In this document: piece after piece, positions 63,935 to 64,000 of the stretch | Position numbering within the stretch: position 1 is the stretch's first letter | Layout of the letters: the number at the start of each line of letters is the position of its first letter | Assembly (NCBI GenBank): GCA_964608915.1 | Contig: CAZSQA010000015.1 | Location: forward strand, 1 to 64,000 | DNA: 64,000 nt | Source of the DNA: QWQI01 sp964608915 | GTDB taxonomy: Bacteria > Planctomycetota > Planctomycetia > Isosphaerales > Isosphaeraceae | Direction of reading: 5' to 3' | Translations under genes and position numbers: made by a program | The notes under the pieces: generated by a model | What the model saw: the letters and a program-made list of their open reading frames with translations, nothing else | The model's database searches: none | Told to the model about the DNA's origin: nothing

Positions 63935-64000
63935 GGCCAGCGATCCTCGAAGCCGTTCGGGAGAGGTTTCCGATCGGCCATTCTAGAAGGCATCACGCTG

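Overview
The window is chromosomal DNA of a planctomycete. The evidence is the set of lineage-typical families: two DUF1559 proteins with type IV pilin-like leaders, two Tat-exported DUF1501 proteins, a TIGR03067 protein, a Ser/Thr kinase locus with its own sigma factor, an extracellular cyclophilin with a planctomycete-type N-terminal export signal, and many secreted proteins of unknown function. Base composition is GC-rich and genes are loosely packed on both strands. I cannot name the genus. No phage, plasmid, CRISPR or rRNA genes are visible.

Layout. 0-3.3 kb: a large immune-receptor-like protein (CHAT protease, SEFIR, NB-ARC and TPR). 3.5-7.4 kb: exported lipoprotein-like and DUF1559 proteins. 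8-14 kb: nusB, ftsY, a PIG-V-like membrane glycosyltransferase, a DUF1501 protein, and a PII / HAD / receiver-like cluster. 14.2-17.6 kb: tRNA-Gln with a terminator, rex, and a SulP transporter fused to a beta-carbonic anhydrase. 17.6-23.2 kb: an accessory, degenerate region holding a truncated RHS gene, two identical REP-associated tyrosine transposase elements, two AT-rich small genes (one Imm50-like), a broken glycosyltransferase and a DUF2294 gene. 23.5-29 kb: a probable redox locus (DUF6599-like membrane protein, DUF362, polyferredoxin) with a Uma2 gene inside it. 29-32.5 kb: NYN-domain RNase-like protein, DUF1501, small membrane and TIGR03067 proteins. 32.6-40.9 kb: glyA, prfB with its programmed frameshift, gluQ, a DUF1559/lipoprotein pair, prs and an amidohydrolase. 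40.9-47.6 kb: a minus-strand signalling operon (FHA-like protein, kinase, membrane protein, ECF sigma, anti-sigma), then a coiled-coil protein. 47.8-64 kb: uvrA, ceramidase-like protein, Eis-like acetyltransferase, a BshC-reminiscent protein coupled to a GT2 glycosyltransferase, an S1C protease, a large secreted protein, the extracellular cyclophilin, a thioesterase and a secreted protein.

The best candidates for something not fully described are the CHAT-SEFIR-NB-ARC-TPR protein at the left edge; the 19.2-22.9 kb region, where RAYT elements have cut into an RHS/immunity locus and related GAAAAAGGGG-type palindromes have spread nearby; and the DUF6599/DUF362/polyferredoxin locus. All family assignments come from reading motifs by eye. 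No database search or structure prediction was run.
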